Assembly (NCBI RefSeq): GCF_000341265.1
Contig: NZ_ANAE01000162.1
Span: forward strand, 13,457-58,333
Direction: 5' to 3'
Length of the DNA stretch: 44,877 nt
Source: Nocardiopsis prasina DSM 43845
Lineage (GTDB): Bacteria; Actinomycetota; Actinomycetes; Streptosporangiales; Streptosporangiaceae
Below the pieces are notes generated by a model, which searched no databases, had not been told where the DNA came from, and saw nothing but the letters and a program-made list of their open reading frames with translations. Positions 33,880 to 42,642 of the stretch are shown piece after piece. Each line of letters starts with the position of its first letter. Position 1 is the stretch's first letter. A program made the translations under genes and the position numbers.

Positions 33880-34851
33880 GTGGTCCAGGACCAGTTGCGC
33901 GCACTCGTTCACCGGTATCCGCTCGTGCGCTTCGCCACCCGACAGCTCCGCGTGCACCTGCCCAGGCGGTTCGGCGGTCTGGACCCGGCCCGGGTACCGC
34001 CGCGCAACCGCAGGTTCACCCTGGACCTGCCGCGCCCCGAGGACGACCGGCGCAGGGTGGGAGCGGACACGATCACCCTCCAGCTGTCCGGCGACCTCAC
34101 GGTCCCCCGCCGCCTCGCCGCCTCGGGCCTGTCCGGACACGAACCCGACAGCCTCGCCAGCTTCATGGCGATCCTCGACCACACCCGCCCCGGCGCCGTC
34201 CTCGACGTCGGCGCGGGGGTCGGTGTGTACTCGATGCTCGCGGCCGCGCGCACGCCCCGACCGGTCTTCGCGTTCGAGCCCACCCCGGAGCTGGCCGCCG
34301 CCGCGCGCGCCGTCTCCGCCTCCGGCGACCTCGGTTTCGGCGTCGTCGACCTGGCCCTGAGCAACCACAACGGCAGCGGGCACCTGCGCCGCGCCCTGCA
34401 CAACGACATGTGCAACCGGCTGGTGAACTCGACCCGGATGGGGCTCTCGCACATCACCGTGCGCACGGCCACCCTGTCGCGGTGGAACGAGACGGCGGCG
34501 ACCTTCCCGACGGTGGTCAAGATCGACACCTCCGGAACCGAGCCGGACGTGATCGCCGGGGGGCTGGAGGTGCTGCGCCGCTTCCGGCCCTGGGTGATGA
34601 CCAAGGTGCGCCCGGACCGGGGCGTGGAGGAGCGGCTGATGGCGCTCATGGACCCGCTGGAGTACCTGTGGTTCCCGATCAGCGGCGACCCTCCCTACGA
34701 GGCGCGCTCCGAGATCTCCGGCCGGGCCTCCCCCGCGTGGGAGCGGATGTGGATGTTCGCGCCCGAGGAGCCGCCCAGCGAATTCTGGGACGCCGTCACC
34801 GTGTGGCGCACGGCCCTCGGGTCGTGCCGGGGAGCCCCCGCGGACCTGTGA
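33880..34851 (+). CDS. FkbM-family methyltransferase
   Basis: 323 residues from GTG 33880, preceded by a GGGGGGAAG ribosome site. The SAM-binding motif is VLDVGAGVGVYSMLAA with FEPTPEL after strand 2, typical of FkbM proteins. Downstream are NDMCNRLVNSTRMGLSHITVRTATLSRW and VVKIDTSGTEPDVIAGGLEVLRRFRPWVMTKV, close to the family pattern KIDVEGxExxVLxG, but with Thr-Ser in place of the usual Val/Asp-x. FkbM enzymes O-methylate sugars and polyketides. The substrate is unknown and no glycan or polyketide genes are nearby. It converges on the hydrolase gene at 34861. Confidence 0.85.
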   Translation: MVQDQLRALVHRYPLVRFATRQLRVHLPRRFGGLDPARVPPRNRRFTLDLPRPEDDRRRVGADTITLQLSGDLTVPRRLAASGLSGHEPDSLASFMAILDHTRPGAVLDVGAGVGVYSMLAAARTPRPVFAFEPTPELAAAARAVSASGDLGFGVVDLALSNHNGSGHLRRALHNDMCNRLVNSTRMGLSHITVRTATLSRWNETAATFPTVVKIDTSGTEPDVIAGGLEVLRRFRPWVMTKVRPDRGVEERLMALMDPLEYLWFPISGDPPYEARSEISGRASPAWERMWMFAPEEPPSEFWDAVTVWRTALGSCRGAPADL

Positions 34852-34860
34852 GACCGCCGC

Positions 34861-35559
34861 TCAGATCCAGCCGTCCAGGGCCGCGAACAGTCCCGGGAGG
34901 TCGTCGCGGTGGACGTTGTGCCCGGCGTCCTCCACGGTGCGGACGGTGAATCCGCGTTCGGCCAGGGTGCGGGCGCCCTCGGGACCGATCGGCGAGCCCA
35001 CGCCCGCGATCACCGCGAGGGAGGGCACCTCCGCGGCCTTGGGGAAGTTGTCCACACCCGCCAGGTGGTCGGTCACCCACGCGTGGAAGTCGGGGTCGGT
35101 GGCGGCGAAACCCGCCAGCTCGATCCGCACGTCCTCGTCGCTCCACCCCGGGTGGAGTTCGCGCACCTGGTCGGCGTCGGCGCTGGACAGGACCGCGCGC
35201 AGCCGATCACTGGCGCCCTCGGGCTGTGGCGGGACGCGGAAGGCCGGGTCGACGTAGACGGCCCGCGCCGGGCGCAGGTGGTCCAGGGCCAGGGACAGCG
35301 CGAGACAGCCGATGGCGTGACCCACGACCAGTTCGGCCGCTGTCGGAAGGGTGTCGATCAGGTCCTGGCGCAGCGCCTCGGCCGTGTACTCGCCGCGCGG
35401 GCTGTCGCCGTGGCCCCGCAGGTCCACCCCGGTCACCCGGTAACCGCGCCGGACGAGCCGGTCCTCGACCGCGTGCCAGGTCCGGTGGAGGGACGTGCCG
35501 CCGTGCACGAGGAGGGCGAGGCGCTCCCCGGTTCCGCTGGTGTGGGTGGCGAGGCGCAT
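34861..35559 (-). CDS. Alpha/beta hydrolase-fold protein with Ala at the nucleophile position
   Basis: 232 residues from ATG 35559 (MRLATHTSGTGERLALLVHGGTSLHRTWHAVEDRLVRRGYRVTGVDLRGHGDS). Oxyanion loop HGG, the DLRGHGDS motif and a C-terminal catalytic-type His (VEDAGHNVHRDDLPGLFAALD) are present. The nucleophile elbow reads VVGHAIGCLAL, so residue 82 is Ala where Ser is expected; the bases GCC confirm this. Either catalysis is lost or the protein belongs to a subgroup with GHALG-type elbows, such as RutD. Its partner reaction is unknown. The frame starting at 35604 is not conserved upstream of 35559. Confidence 0.85.
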   Translation of the reverse strand: MRLATHTSGTGERLALLVHGGTSLHRTWHAVEDRLVRRGYRVTGVDLRGHGDSPRGEYTAEALRQDLIDTLPTAAELVVGHAIGCLALSLALDHLRPARAVYVDPAFRVPPQPEGASDRLRAVLSSADADQVRELHPGWSDEDVRIELAGFAATDPDFHAWVTDHLAGVDNFPKAAEVPSLAVIAGVGSPIGPEGARTLAERGFTVRTVEDAGHNVHRDDLPGLFAALDGWI

Positions 35560-35818
35560 GTGGTGACCTTTCTCGGGGCGCCGCGTGGTGCGCGCGGTTT
35601 CCACCGGTGTCGCGCCCCCGACGTCACCGGGGTTCCAAGCGTGGGTGTTGGCTCCCCCTCCGACAACCCCCGCCCGTGGCCGGTTCCGGTCAGGGCCCGC
35701 CGGTGGTCGGGCCTCGGGTTCGGCGCCCCGCCCGTGGAGGCGTGCCGTGGATCACCGCACGGTTGCGGTCCTGCGCGTTGGCGGGCACACGACCCCCGGG
35801 GGTTGAGAGCATGGCGCC

Positions 35819-37177
35819 ATGGACGCCCTCGCACTCGTACTCGTTCTCGTCATCGGTCTGGTCATCGGCGCCGCCGTGGGCTGGCTGCTCGCACGCGGTC
35901 GCGACGCCGAGGCCCGCGCGGACGCCCGGGCGGCGGAGGAGCGCGCCGCCTACGTGGAGGAGCAGCTCGCGGACCGGTTCCGCGCGCTGTCCGCGCAGGC
36001 CCTGGACCAGACCAACCAGCGTTTCCTCGAACTCGCCGAGGGGCGGCTGCGTGCGGTCAGCGCCCAGGCCGGGGGCGACCTGGACGAGCGGCGCCGTGCC
36101 GTGGAGCGGATGGTGGAGCCCCTGACCGCGACCCTGAACCGGGTGGAGACCCAGCTCCGGGAGGTGGACGCCGGTCGGGCCGCCGCGCACGCGGAACTGG
36201 CCAAGCAGGTCGAGTTCGTGCGGGAGGGCTCGGAGCGGCTGCGGGACCAGACGCAGTCTCTGGTGACGGCGTTGCGCAGGCCCGAGGCACGCGGCCGGTG
36301 GGGTGAGCTCCAGCTGCGGCGGGTGGCGGAGCTGGCCGGGATGTCCGCGTACTGCGACTTCGAGGAGCAGGCGGTGTCGGGGGCGCAGCGGCCGGACATG
36401 GTGGTGCGGCTGGCGGGCGGCAAGAACATCGTGGTCGACTCCAAGGTGCCGCTGGCGGCCTACCTGGACGCCGTGGAGGCCGGGGAGGGGGCGGCCTCGG
36501 AGCAGCGGCTGCGGGCGCACGCCAAGCACGTGCGCACCCACGTGGACCAGTTGGCGGCGAAGTCGTACTGGTCGGCGTTCACCCCGGCGCCGGAGTTCGT
36601 GGTGCTGTTCATCCCGGGTGAGGCCTTCCTGGCCCCGGCTCTGGAGTACGACCCCGGACTGCTGGAGCACGCGATGGGGCGACGGGTGCACATCGCGACC
36701 CCGACGACGCTGATCTCGCTCCTGCGGACCGCGCAGTACGCGTGGCAGCAGGAGGCGCTGAGCGAGAACGCCCGTGAGGTGTTCGACCTGGGCAAGCAGC
36801 TGTACTCGCGGCTGGCCACACTGGGTGGTCACGTGGAGGGGCTGGGCCGGGCGCTGAACCGGACGGTGGGCGCCTACAACCAGACCGTGGGGTCGTTGGA
36901 GAGCAGGGTGCTGGTGACCGCGCGGCGGTTCGGTGAGCTGGGGCTGGTCGACGGTGACCTGGACCGGCTCTCCGGGGTGGAGGAGCGGCCGCGTACGGTG
37001 GCGGCACCGGAGCTGGCGGAGGCGTCGGCGGGGATCGCGGAGCCGGAGGCGCGCGGCACGGACGTGTCGGACCTGAAGGTCGCGAGCGCGGCCGAGTACG
37101 GCGGTATTCGGCATGCGGATAACGGCTACAACGGTTCGACCCAAAAACCGCCAGAGGGAGTCGTTCGCGGCGAGTGA
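35819..37177 (+). CDS. rmuC: DNA recombination protein RmuC homologue
   Basis: 452 residues: an N-terminal membrane helix (LALVLVLVIGLVIGAAVGWLLA), a long coiled coil (to about residue 140) and the RmuC nuclease-like domain (RGRWGELQLRRVAELAGMSAYCDFEEQ, RPDMVVRLAGGKNIVVDSKVPLAAYL, FVVLFIPGEAFLAPAL, RVHIATPTTLISLLRTAQYAWQQ). RmuC limits inversions between short repeats in E. coli; its biochemistry is uncertain. The C-terminal 60 residues are variable. It is monocistronic, ending in a hairpin at 37180-37209. Confidence 0.93.
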   Translation: MDALALVLVLVIGLVIGAAVGWLLARGRDAEARADARAAEERAAYVEEQLADRFRALSAQALDQTNQRFLELAEGRLRAVSAQAGGDLDERRRAVERMVEPLTATLNRVETQLREVDAGRAAAHAELAKQVEFVREGSERLRDQTQSLVTALRRPEARGRWGELQLRRVAELAGMSAYCDFEEQAVSGAQRPDMVVRLAGGKNIVVDSKVPLAAYLDAVEAGEGAASEQRLRAHAKHVRTHVDQLAAKSYWSAFTPAPEFVVLFIPGEAFLAPALEYDPGLLEHAMGRRVHIATPTTLISLLRTAQYAWQQEALSENAREVFDLGKQLYSRLATLGGHVEGLGRALNRTVGAYNQTVGSLESRVLVTARRFGELGLVDGDLDRLSGVEERPRTVAAPELAEASAGIAEPEARGTDVSDLKVASAAEYGGIRHADNGYNGSTQKPPEGVVRGE

Positions 37178-37179
37178 CT

Positions 37180-37209
37180 TTCCGGCCACCTCTCGGGAAC
37201 CGGCCGGAA
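37180..37209 (+). terminator. Hairpin after rmuC
   Basis: TTCCGGCC (37180-37187) pairs with GGCCGGAA (37202-37209), an 8-bp stem with a 14-base loop, 3 bases after the rmuC stop codon. Confidence 0.6.
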
Positions 37210-37369
37210 CCAGGAGGGGAGATCTCGGCGTCCAAGGGGTGGAAGCCACGATCCCCCCGGAAGGGGCAAGTGGCCGAAATGGCGACACGATCCCAGGAAT
37301 GACCCCCGAACTTTCACGAGAAGTGACACACTGAACACCGTGAGTAACAAACTGGGGAGGCGCACGACC

Positions 37370-37936
37370 ATGCCCCCGCGCAAGTCGGACGGTCCGGAAT
37401 CCGGACAGGCCCCGTACTTCGTGCGGTCCAACGGTCGCGGTCGGGAGGCGGCGGGCGCGGACAGGTCCGCGCGCAGCCACCCGAACCCGGACAGGACAGC
37501 GCGCAGTCACCCGAAGACGACGGCCGCCCCCTGGCGCCCGCCACGGCTGACCGGCCGGGGCGGGGTGCTGCTCATCGTCGTGTTCAGCTTCGCCGGGACC
37601 ATGATCGCCCACCTGGTGTCGATCCCCGCGGCCCCCGGGCTGGCCTTCACCCTCGCCTGCGTGGTCACGGCGGCCCTGGTCAGACCCGGCGACCTGCTGT
37701 CGCTGTCGGTGAGCCCGCCCATCGCCTACTTCGTCGCCGTGGTCGCCGCCGAGAGTCTGCTGGCCCTGGGCAACGAGGGGTTCGCCCGGGTCCTCATCCT
37801 CGGTCTGGCCTCCCGGCTGGCCGACGTCGCCCCGTGGCTGTTCCTCGGCACGGCGCTGGTGCTCGTGGTCGCGGTCTTCCGCGGCCTGCCCGGCAACCTG
37901 CGCAACCTCGGCGACGAACTCAACGGCCGCAAGTAG
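37370..37936 (+). CDS. DUF6542-like integral membrane protein
   Basis: 188 residues from ATG 37370, ten bases after GGGGAGG; GTG 37340 is an alternative in-frame start. A basic, disordered N-terminus precedes about four membrane helices (GVLLIVVFSFAGTMIAHLVSI; GLAFTLACVVTAALV; PIAYFVAVVAAESLLAL; LADVAPWLFLGTALVLVVAVFRG) and the tail GLPGNLRNLGDELNGRK. Actinobacterial DUF6542 proteins have this layout, often near xseA/ispH. Function is unknown. It converges on xseB. Confidence 0.8.
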   Translation: MPPRKSDGPESGQAPYFVRSNGRGREAAGADRSARSHPNPDRTARSHPKTTAAPWRPPRLTGRGGVLLIVVFSFAGTMIAHLVSIPAAPGLAFTLACVVTAALVRPGDLLSLSVSPPIAYFVAVVAAESLLALGNEGFARVLILGLASRLADVAPWLFLGTALVLVVAVFRGLPGNLRNLGDELNGRK

Positions 37937-38041
37937 ATTCCGCCCGGACCTCCGACGCCCGCGGAGGCCGGAGGCGGCACGGCACCGGTGCGCCGCTCGC
38001 GAGGCCGGGACCCCGCCCCGGGACCAGCGGCGGAACGGACC

Positions 38042-38284
38042 TCAGAACGGGGTGTCGTCGTCCCCGGGCTCGTCGGCGCGGCGTTCGTCCATGGCCGCGG
38101 CGAGCTTGGCGCGGGCCCCCTCCAGCCAGTGCTCGCAGACACGCGCCAGCTTCTCGCCGCGCTCCCACAGCTCCAGGGACTCCTGGAGGGTGAGGCCGCC
38201 CGACTCCAGTCTGCGGACGACGTTGTTCAGCTCCTCCCGGCTCTCCTCGTAGCTCAGTTCCGGGGCCTCGCTCTGGTCGGCCAT
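38042..38284 (-). CDS. xseB: Exodeoxyribonuclease VII small subunit
   Basis: 80 residues, normal for XseB. The helical core SYEESREELNNVVRRLESGGLTLQESLELWERGEKLARVCEHWLEGARAKLAAA is the family signature. With XseA it forms exonuclease VII, which degrades single-stranded DNA from both ends. The ATG follows the xseA stop by two bases, so the pair is co-translated. Confidence 0.95.
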   Translation of the reverse strand: MADQSEAPELSYEESREELNNVVRRLESGGLTLQESLELWERGEKLARVCEHWLEGARAKLAAAMDERRADEPGDDDTPF

Positions 38285-38286
38285 GC

Positions 38287-39624
38287 CTACTCCCCCTCTG
38301 TGGTGGCTGCGTTGTCCGTGGTGTCCTCGGCGGCGGGCGCCGCCTTCTTCTTCCTGCCGCGCGAGCCGCCCGTGGCTGGCTTCTTCCCTGCCGGGCGCGG
38401 TTCGGGATCCCCCTCGCCGTCCAGGGCGTCGACGGTGGCCCTCAGGCCGTCCTCGGCGAACCGCACGCGCAGGGTCTCCCCCAGCGCGGGTTCGGCGGCG
38501 GAACGGACCACGGAGCCGTCCTCGCGCTGCACGATCGCGTAGCCGCGCGCCAGTGTGGTGGCCGGTGAGAGCGCGTGCAGCCGGGCCTCGGTGTGGACCA
38601 GGGTGTCGGCCGCGCGGTCCAGCGAGGCGGTGAGGCTGCGGCGGGCGCGGTCGCGCAGCTCCAGCACCTGTTCGGTGAGGCGCTCGGTCTCCCGGACCGG
38701 ATCGGCCAGGACCGGGCGGGAGCGCACGCTCGCGAGCCAGGCCAGTTCACGGTCGACGCCGCCCCGGATGACGCGGCGGGCCCGGTCGCGGAGCTGGCGG
38801 ATGATCTCCAGCTGCTCCCCGACGTCCGGGACGGTGCGCTTGGCGGCGTCCGTGGGAGTGGAGGCGCGCACGTCGGCCACGTGGTCGAGCAGCGGCGCGT
38901 CCTGTTCGTGGCCGATCGCGCTGACCACCGGGGTGCCCGCCGCCGCCACGGCCCGGACCATGGCCTCGTCGGAGAAGGGCAGCAGGTCCTCCATGGAGCC
39001 GCCGCCCCGGGCGATGACGATGACGTCGACCTCGGGGCGGGTGTCCAGGTCGTGCAGGGCCTCGATCACCTCGCGGGTGGCCCGGTCCCCCTGGACCGCG
39101 ACCTGGCGCACCTCGAAGCGCACGGCGGGCCAGCGGCGGCGGCCGTTCTCCAGCACGTCGCGTTCGGCGGCGGAGTCGCGTCCGCAGATCAGGCCGACGG
39201 TGTTGGGGAGGAAGGGCAGCGGACGCTTGCGGGCGGGGTCGAACACGCCCTCCGCGGTCAGGGTCCGGCGCAGCTGCTCCAGCCGGGCCAGGAGTTCACC
39301 GATCCCGACGTGTCGGATTTCCCGGGCACGCAGGGAGAAGGTGCCCTTGAGCTGGTAGAAGTCCGGCTTGGCGTGGATGACCACGCGGTCGCCGGGCCCG
39401 GGGGCCGGTTCCTGGCGGCGTAGGACGGAGGTCTCGCAGAGGACGCGGATGGAGGCGTTGGCGACGGGGTCGCGCAGGGTCATGTAGGACATGCGGCCGC
39501 GCGAGTTGAGCTCGGCGATCTGCCCCTCGACCCAGATGGCGCCCAGCCGGTCGATCCAGCCACCCACCGCCTGGAGTACGGTCCTGACCGGCTGCGGGGA
39601 CTCCGCCGAACTCTCCATGCCCAT
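38287..39624 (-). CDS. xseA: Exodeoxyribonuclease VII large subunit
   Basis: 445 residues. It has the N-terminal OB-fold (VRTVLQAVGGWIDRLGAIWVEGQIAELNSRGRMSYMTLRD) and the catalytic domain (NTVGLICGRDSAAERDVLENGRRRWP, DVIVIARGGGSMEDLLPFSDEAMVRAVAAAGTPVVSAIGHEQDAPLLDHVADVRASTPTDAA). A long coiled coil follows, then a C-terminal region with TTLARGYAIVQREDGSVV. The last 40 residues are a basic, disordered tail (AGKKPATGGSRGRKKKAAPA). ATG 39624 lies 6 bases after an alternative, MGM start context. First gene of the xseA-xseB operon. Confidence 0.97.
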   Translation of the reverse strand: MGMESSAESPQPVRTVLQAVGGWIDRLGAIWVEGQIAELNSRGRMSYMTLRDPVANASIRVLCETSVLRRQEPAPGPGDRVVIHAKPDFYQLKGTFSLRAREIRHVGIGELLARLEQLRRTLTAEGVFDPARKRPLPFLPNTVGLICGRDSAAERDVLENGRRRWPAVRFEVRQVAVQGDRATREVIEALHDLDTRPEVDVIVIARGGGSMEDLLPFSDEAMVRAVAAAGTPVVSAIGHEQDAPLLDHVADVRASTPTDAAKRTVPDVGEQLEIIRQLRDRARRVIRGGVDRELAWLASVRSRPVLADPVRETERLTEQVLELRDRARRSLTASLDRAADTLVHTEARLHALSPATTLARGYAIVQREDGSVVRSAAEPALGETLRVRFAEDGLRATVDALDGEGDPEPRPAGKKPATGGSRGRKKKAAPAAEDTTDNAATTEGE

Positions 39625-39697
39625 GGCTCCAGAGCCTAGGCCAGGGTGCGGACACTTCGGTGAAGGAGGGGACGCGCGGCCCCGGAGACGGCGCGTT

Positions 39698-39715
39698 CCC
39701 GGACGTGTGTCCGGG
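39698..39715 (-). terminator. Candidate hairpin after the alanine-rich protein gene
   Basis: CCCGGAC (39698-39704) and GTCCGGG (39709-39715) form a 7-bp stem with a 4-base loop, 64 bases beyond the stop at 39779 on the minus strand. Confidence 0.45.
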
Positions 39716-39778
39716 CGTCGGCCTCCGGGGCCGGCACGGCGGGGGTGGTTCGGGACGCGCCCACGGACGCGACCCCGC

Positions 39779-40435
39779 TCAGGCCTCGGACTCCAGCTTG
39801 GCGATCCGGTTGTCGTACATCTTGATGAACTCGGGGCGGGCCTCGTGCGCGACCTCGTAGGCGCGCAGGTCGCGGACCTGCTCGATGGTGAGCTTGCGCA
39901 GGCGCGCCCGGATGGACGGCAGGCTGAGCTCGTCGTAGGTGGGCACGGCCAGGTCCTCTGCGGCGGGCGCGGCCTCCTTGCGGACCCGCTCCAGGACGTC
40001 GTCGCTGGCGACCGTGGTGTGGGCCTCGGCGGCCTCGAGCTCCTCGGCCAGGGCGGGGCCGTCCTCGGGGAGGTCGGCGGTGGCCGGGACGGAGGGCTCG
40101 TCCGTGGGCTCCTCGACCAACGGGGCGGCGTCGGAGGTGGTCTCGGCGGGGGTCTTCGGGGCGGCCTCCGGGGCCGCGTCCGCAGCGGTCTCCGAAGAGG
40201 TCTCCGCGGGGGTCTCTGTGACGGCGTCCGCGGGGGTCTCGGCGGCCGCCGCGGGGGCGGTCTCGGCCTTCTCCTCGGCCTTCTCGGCCTGCTTGACCGT
40301 GTCCTCGGACGTCACGTCCGTGGCGGCGGGGGTCTCGTCCTTCTTGTCCTGCACGGTCGTGACGACCGGGTCCTTGCGCCCGAAGATGCCCCTGACGAGG
40401 GTGGTCAGCTTCGTGACGATGGTCGGGTTCGACAT
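39779..40435 (-). CDS. Alanine/glutamate-rich protein of the ispH-xseA locus
   Basis: 218 residues from ATG 40435 (MSNPTIVTKLTTLVRGIFGRKDPVVT); the longer frame to 40525 is rejected. Residues 30-145 are low-complexity (repeats of ETPAETxSETAADAAPEAAPK), probably disordered. The C-terminal 60 residues form a conserved helical unit (VPTYDELSLPSIRARLRKLTIEQVRDLRAYEVAHEARPEFIKMYDNRIAKLE), common in actinobacteria. Function unknown. Position between ispH and xseA matches Rv1109c in mycobacteria, but I see no sequence basis for calling it an orthologue. Confidence 0.8.
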   Translation of the reverse strand: MSNPTIVTKLTTLVRGIFGRKDPVVTTVQDKKDETPAATDVTSEDTVKQAEKAEEKAETAPAAAAETPADAVTETPAETSSETAADAAPEAAPKTPAETTSDAAPLVEEPTDEPSVPATADLPEDGPALAEELEAAEAHTTVASDDVLERVRKEAAPAAEDLAVPTYDELSLPSIRARLRKLTIEQVRDLRAYEVAHEARPEFIKMYDNRIAKLESEA

Positions 40436-40730
40436 AGGACGGGGGCTCCTGATGCTCTCGGCGTTGGGCCGGCGGCGCGCGTCCAGCGAACAAGGCAAGG
40501 CCGAGTTGAGGGCGAACCGCCTCATACAGATGCGATGGTGAACCAGGATAGAGGAGGGAGTAACAGCATGAGCGGGCTGGAAGTGAACGATTTCGCCACT
40601 TCGACGCCGGATCGTGTGCGTTCGGTCGCACCGACGTCACCTGCCTGCGGTCCCGCCGTGGATGTACCCACGTCGGTGCCCTTTCCCACACCCGGACCCA
40701 CGGCGCCGGATCACACCTAGGATGTGTCCC

Positions 40731-41702
40731 ATGAGTGCGATGACGACTGCCACGAACCAACGCCGTGTGCTTCTCGCCAACCCGCGGGGGTACTGCGCCG
40801 GAGTCGACCGGGCGGTCATCACCGTCGAGAAGGCACTGGAACAGTATGGCGCCCCGATCTACGTGCGCAAACAGATCGTGCACAACACGCACGTCGTGCG
40901 CACGCTGGAGGAACGCGGCGCGATCTTCGTCGAGGAGACCGAGGAGGTGCCCGAGGGCGCCATCGTGGTCTTCTCCGCTCACGGTGTCTCGCCCGCCGTC
41001 CACGAGCAGGCCCAGCGCCGCCAGCTCAAGACGATCGACGCCACGTGCCCCCTGGTCACCAAGGTGCACAAGGAGGCCCAGCGCTTCGCCTCCGAGGACC
41101 GCGACATCATCCTCATCGGCCACATCGGCCACGAGGAGGTCGAGGGCACCAGCGGTGAGGCCCCGGACCACATCCAGATCGTGGAGAGCCCCGACGAGGT
41201 CCACAAGGTCGAGGTCCGCGACCCCGACAACGTGTCCTGGCTGTCCCAGACCACCCTCTCGGTGGACGAGACCAACCAGACCGTCGACGCCCTCCGCGAG
41301 CGGTTCCCGAACCTGCTCGACCCGCCCAGCGACGACATCTGCTACGCCACCTCCAACCGCCAGGACGCCGTCAAGGCCATGGCGCCCGAGTGCGAGCTGG
41401 TCATCGTGGTGGGCTCCGACAACTCCTCGAACTCCGTGCGCCTGGTCGAGGTCGCCCTGGATGCCGGGGCGAACGCCTCCTACCTGATCGACAACGCCAC
41501 CCTGATGGACGAGGCCTGGCTGGAGGGCGTCACCACGGTGGGCGTGACCAGCGGCGCCTCGGTGCCCGACATCCTGGTCCGTGAGCTGCTCGACAAGCTG
41601 GCCGGGCACGGTTTCGGTTCGGTGAGCGCGGTGACGACCGCGGACGAGACCCTGACCTTCTCGCTGCCCAAGGAGCTCCGCCGGGACCTGCGCGCCGAGT
41701 AG
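40731..41702 (+). CDS. ispH: 4-hydroxy-3-methylbut-2-enyl diphosphate reductase
   Basis: 323 residues from ATG 40731 ([29 protein letters not shown]); ATG 40740 is also possible. The enzyme makes IPP and DMAPP in the last step of the MEP isoprenoid pathway. The three conserved cysteines that bind the Fe-S cluster are C22 (GYCAGV), C106 (ATCPLV) and C204 (ICYATSN). The SAHGVSP and [10 protein letters not shown] motifs are also present. It is divergent from the alanine-rich gene and closed by a terminator shared with the convergent DUF4245 gene. Confidence 0.97.
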   Translation: MSAMTTATNQRRVLLANPRGYCAGVDRAVITVEKALEQYGAPIYVRKQIVHNTHVVRTLEERGAIFVEETEEVPEGAIVVFSAHGVSPAVHEQAQRRQLKTIDATCPLVTKVHKEAQRFASEDRDIILIGHIGHEEVEGTSGEAPDHIQIVESPDEVHKVEVRDPDNVSWLSQTTLSVDETNQTVDALRERFPNLLDPPSDDICYATSNRQDAVKAMAPECELVIVVGSDNSSNSVRLVEVALDAGANASYLIDNATLMDEAWLEGVTTVGVTSGASVPDILVRELLDKLAGHGFGSVSAVTTADETLTFSLPKELRRDLRAE

Positions 41703-41719
41703 GCGCCTCCCGACGTCGA

Positions 41720-41753
41720 GGGCCCCGCCGAACCGGACGGTTCGACGGGGCCC
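41720..41753. terminator. Terminator after ispH
   Basis: GGGCCCCG plus CGAACC (41720-41734) pairs with GGTTCG plus CGGGGCCC (41739-41753): about 14 pairs with one mismatch (41728 against 41745) and a 4-base loop. It lies between the convergent ispH and DUF4245 genes. Confidence 0.85.
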
Positions 41754-41848
41754 TTCGTGTGTGCCGGGCGGACCGCGGGGCTGGAGGGGACACGGCCGCT
41801 CGCAGCGATGGGCTCCGCCGCCACCGGCGAAAGCACCAAAGACTCGCC

Positions 41849-42439
41849 CTAGGAGTCGGCGTCCGCTGCCTCGGAGGCCTCGGCGTCGTCGCCCTCCTCG
41901 GTGTCCTCGGGTTCAGGGACGGGGAAGGTCTCCAGGTGCTCGGCCAGCTCGGCGAACTCGTCGACACCGGCGCTGCCGGCGACGACCAGGGTCCGGTCGT
42001 CCCCGCGCAGCACGAGCGCGCCCCAGTCATCGGACTCCAGGTGCTCCCACTCCTGGTCGCCCACCATGACGGTGCCCACCGGCTCGGCGTCCTTGACGCT
42101 GTCGCGCACCACCGTGTCGGGGTCGTCGTCACTCTGGACCAGCCTGGCGTGGCTGTCCTTCGGGGTGGCGAACCCCACCGTCCACTCGACCGGGCCGTTC
42201 AGGTCCAGGGTGGAGCTGGTGGGCGTCCAGCCCTCGGGGAGATCCTCGGCAGGGGCGGTCACCGGATACTCGGCGCTGCTCCTGAGCACCTCGATGTCCG
42301 GGCGGAACTGGACTTCGGGGATGCGTTCACCCGATCGTGTGGAGACCACGAACGCCATCACCAGGATGATCGCGACGACGACCCCGAGGGAGATGGCGTA
42401 GTTCTTGAAGGTGGCGTTGGCCCGGCTGTATGAACTCAT
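41849..42439 (-). CDS. DUF4245 domain membrane protein
   Basis: 196 residues from ATG 42439 (MSSYSRANATFKNYAISLGVVVAIILVMAFVVS), one membrane helix near the N-terminus (about 15-33) and an extracytoplasmic domain. The DUF4245 signature includes EYPVTAPAEDLPEGWTPTSSTLDLNGPVEWTVGFATPKDSHARLVQSDDD and VVRDSVKDAEPVGTVMVGDQEWEHLESDDWGALVLRGDDRTLVVAGSAG. The C-terminus is acidic. Function unknown; in many actinobacteria it sits next to glpX, as it nearly does here. The longer frame to 42931 is not protein-like. Confidence 0.9.
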   Translation of the reverse strand: MSSYSRANATFKNYAISLGVVVAIILVMAFVVSTRSGERIPEVQFRPDIEVLRSSAEYPVTAPAEDLPEGWTPTSSTLDLNGPVEWTVGFATPKDSHARLVQSDDDPDTVVRDSVKDAEPVGTVMVGDQEWEHLESDDWGALVLRGDDRTLVVAGSAGVDEFAELAEHLETFPVPEPEDTEEGDDAEASEAADADS

Positions 42440-42642
42440 GACATGACCAGCTTGCCCCAGCTCTCGGGCCACTTCGACCTGGGGTGCGGTTAGCGGGTGT
42501 GAGCGGCGACCGGGCCCCTGACGGGAACCGGAGTCGGCTGTGCGGGCTTCATCGGTGCGTCGAGAGGCAGCCTGGTGGTGACGCGAGGGCACCGCGCCGC
42601 AGGCGTCCGTTGACGCGTGGGCGGAGTGACCCGAACACCGCC

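Noticed and set aside
32456-34360. A 634-residue plus-strand open frame
   Set aside because: It lies antisense to ychF and partly out of frame with the FkbM gene, with no recognisable domains.
39779-40435. Naming the alanine-rich protein as a lipid-droplet protein like Rv1109c
   Set aside because: Only the position between ispH and xseA agrees. The conserved C-terminal unit could not be matched to that family by eye.
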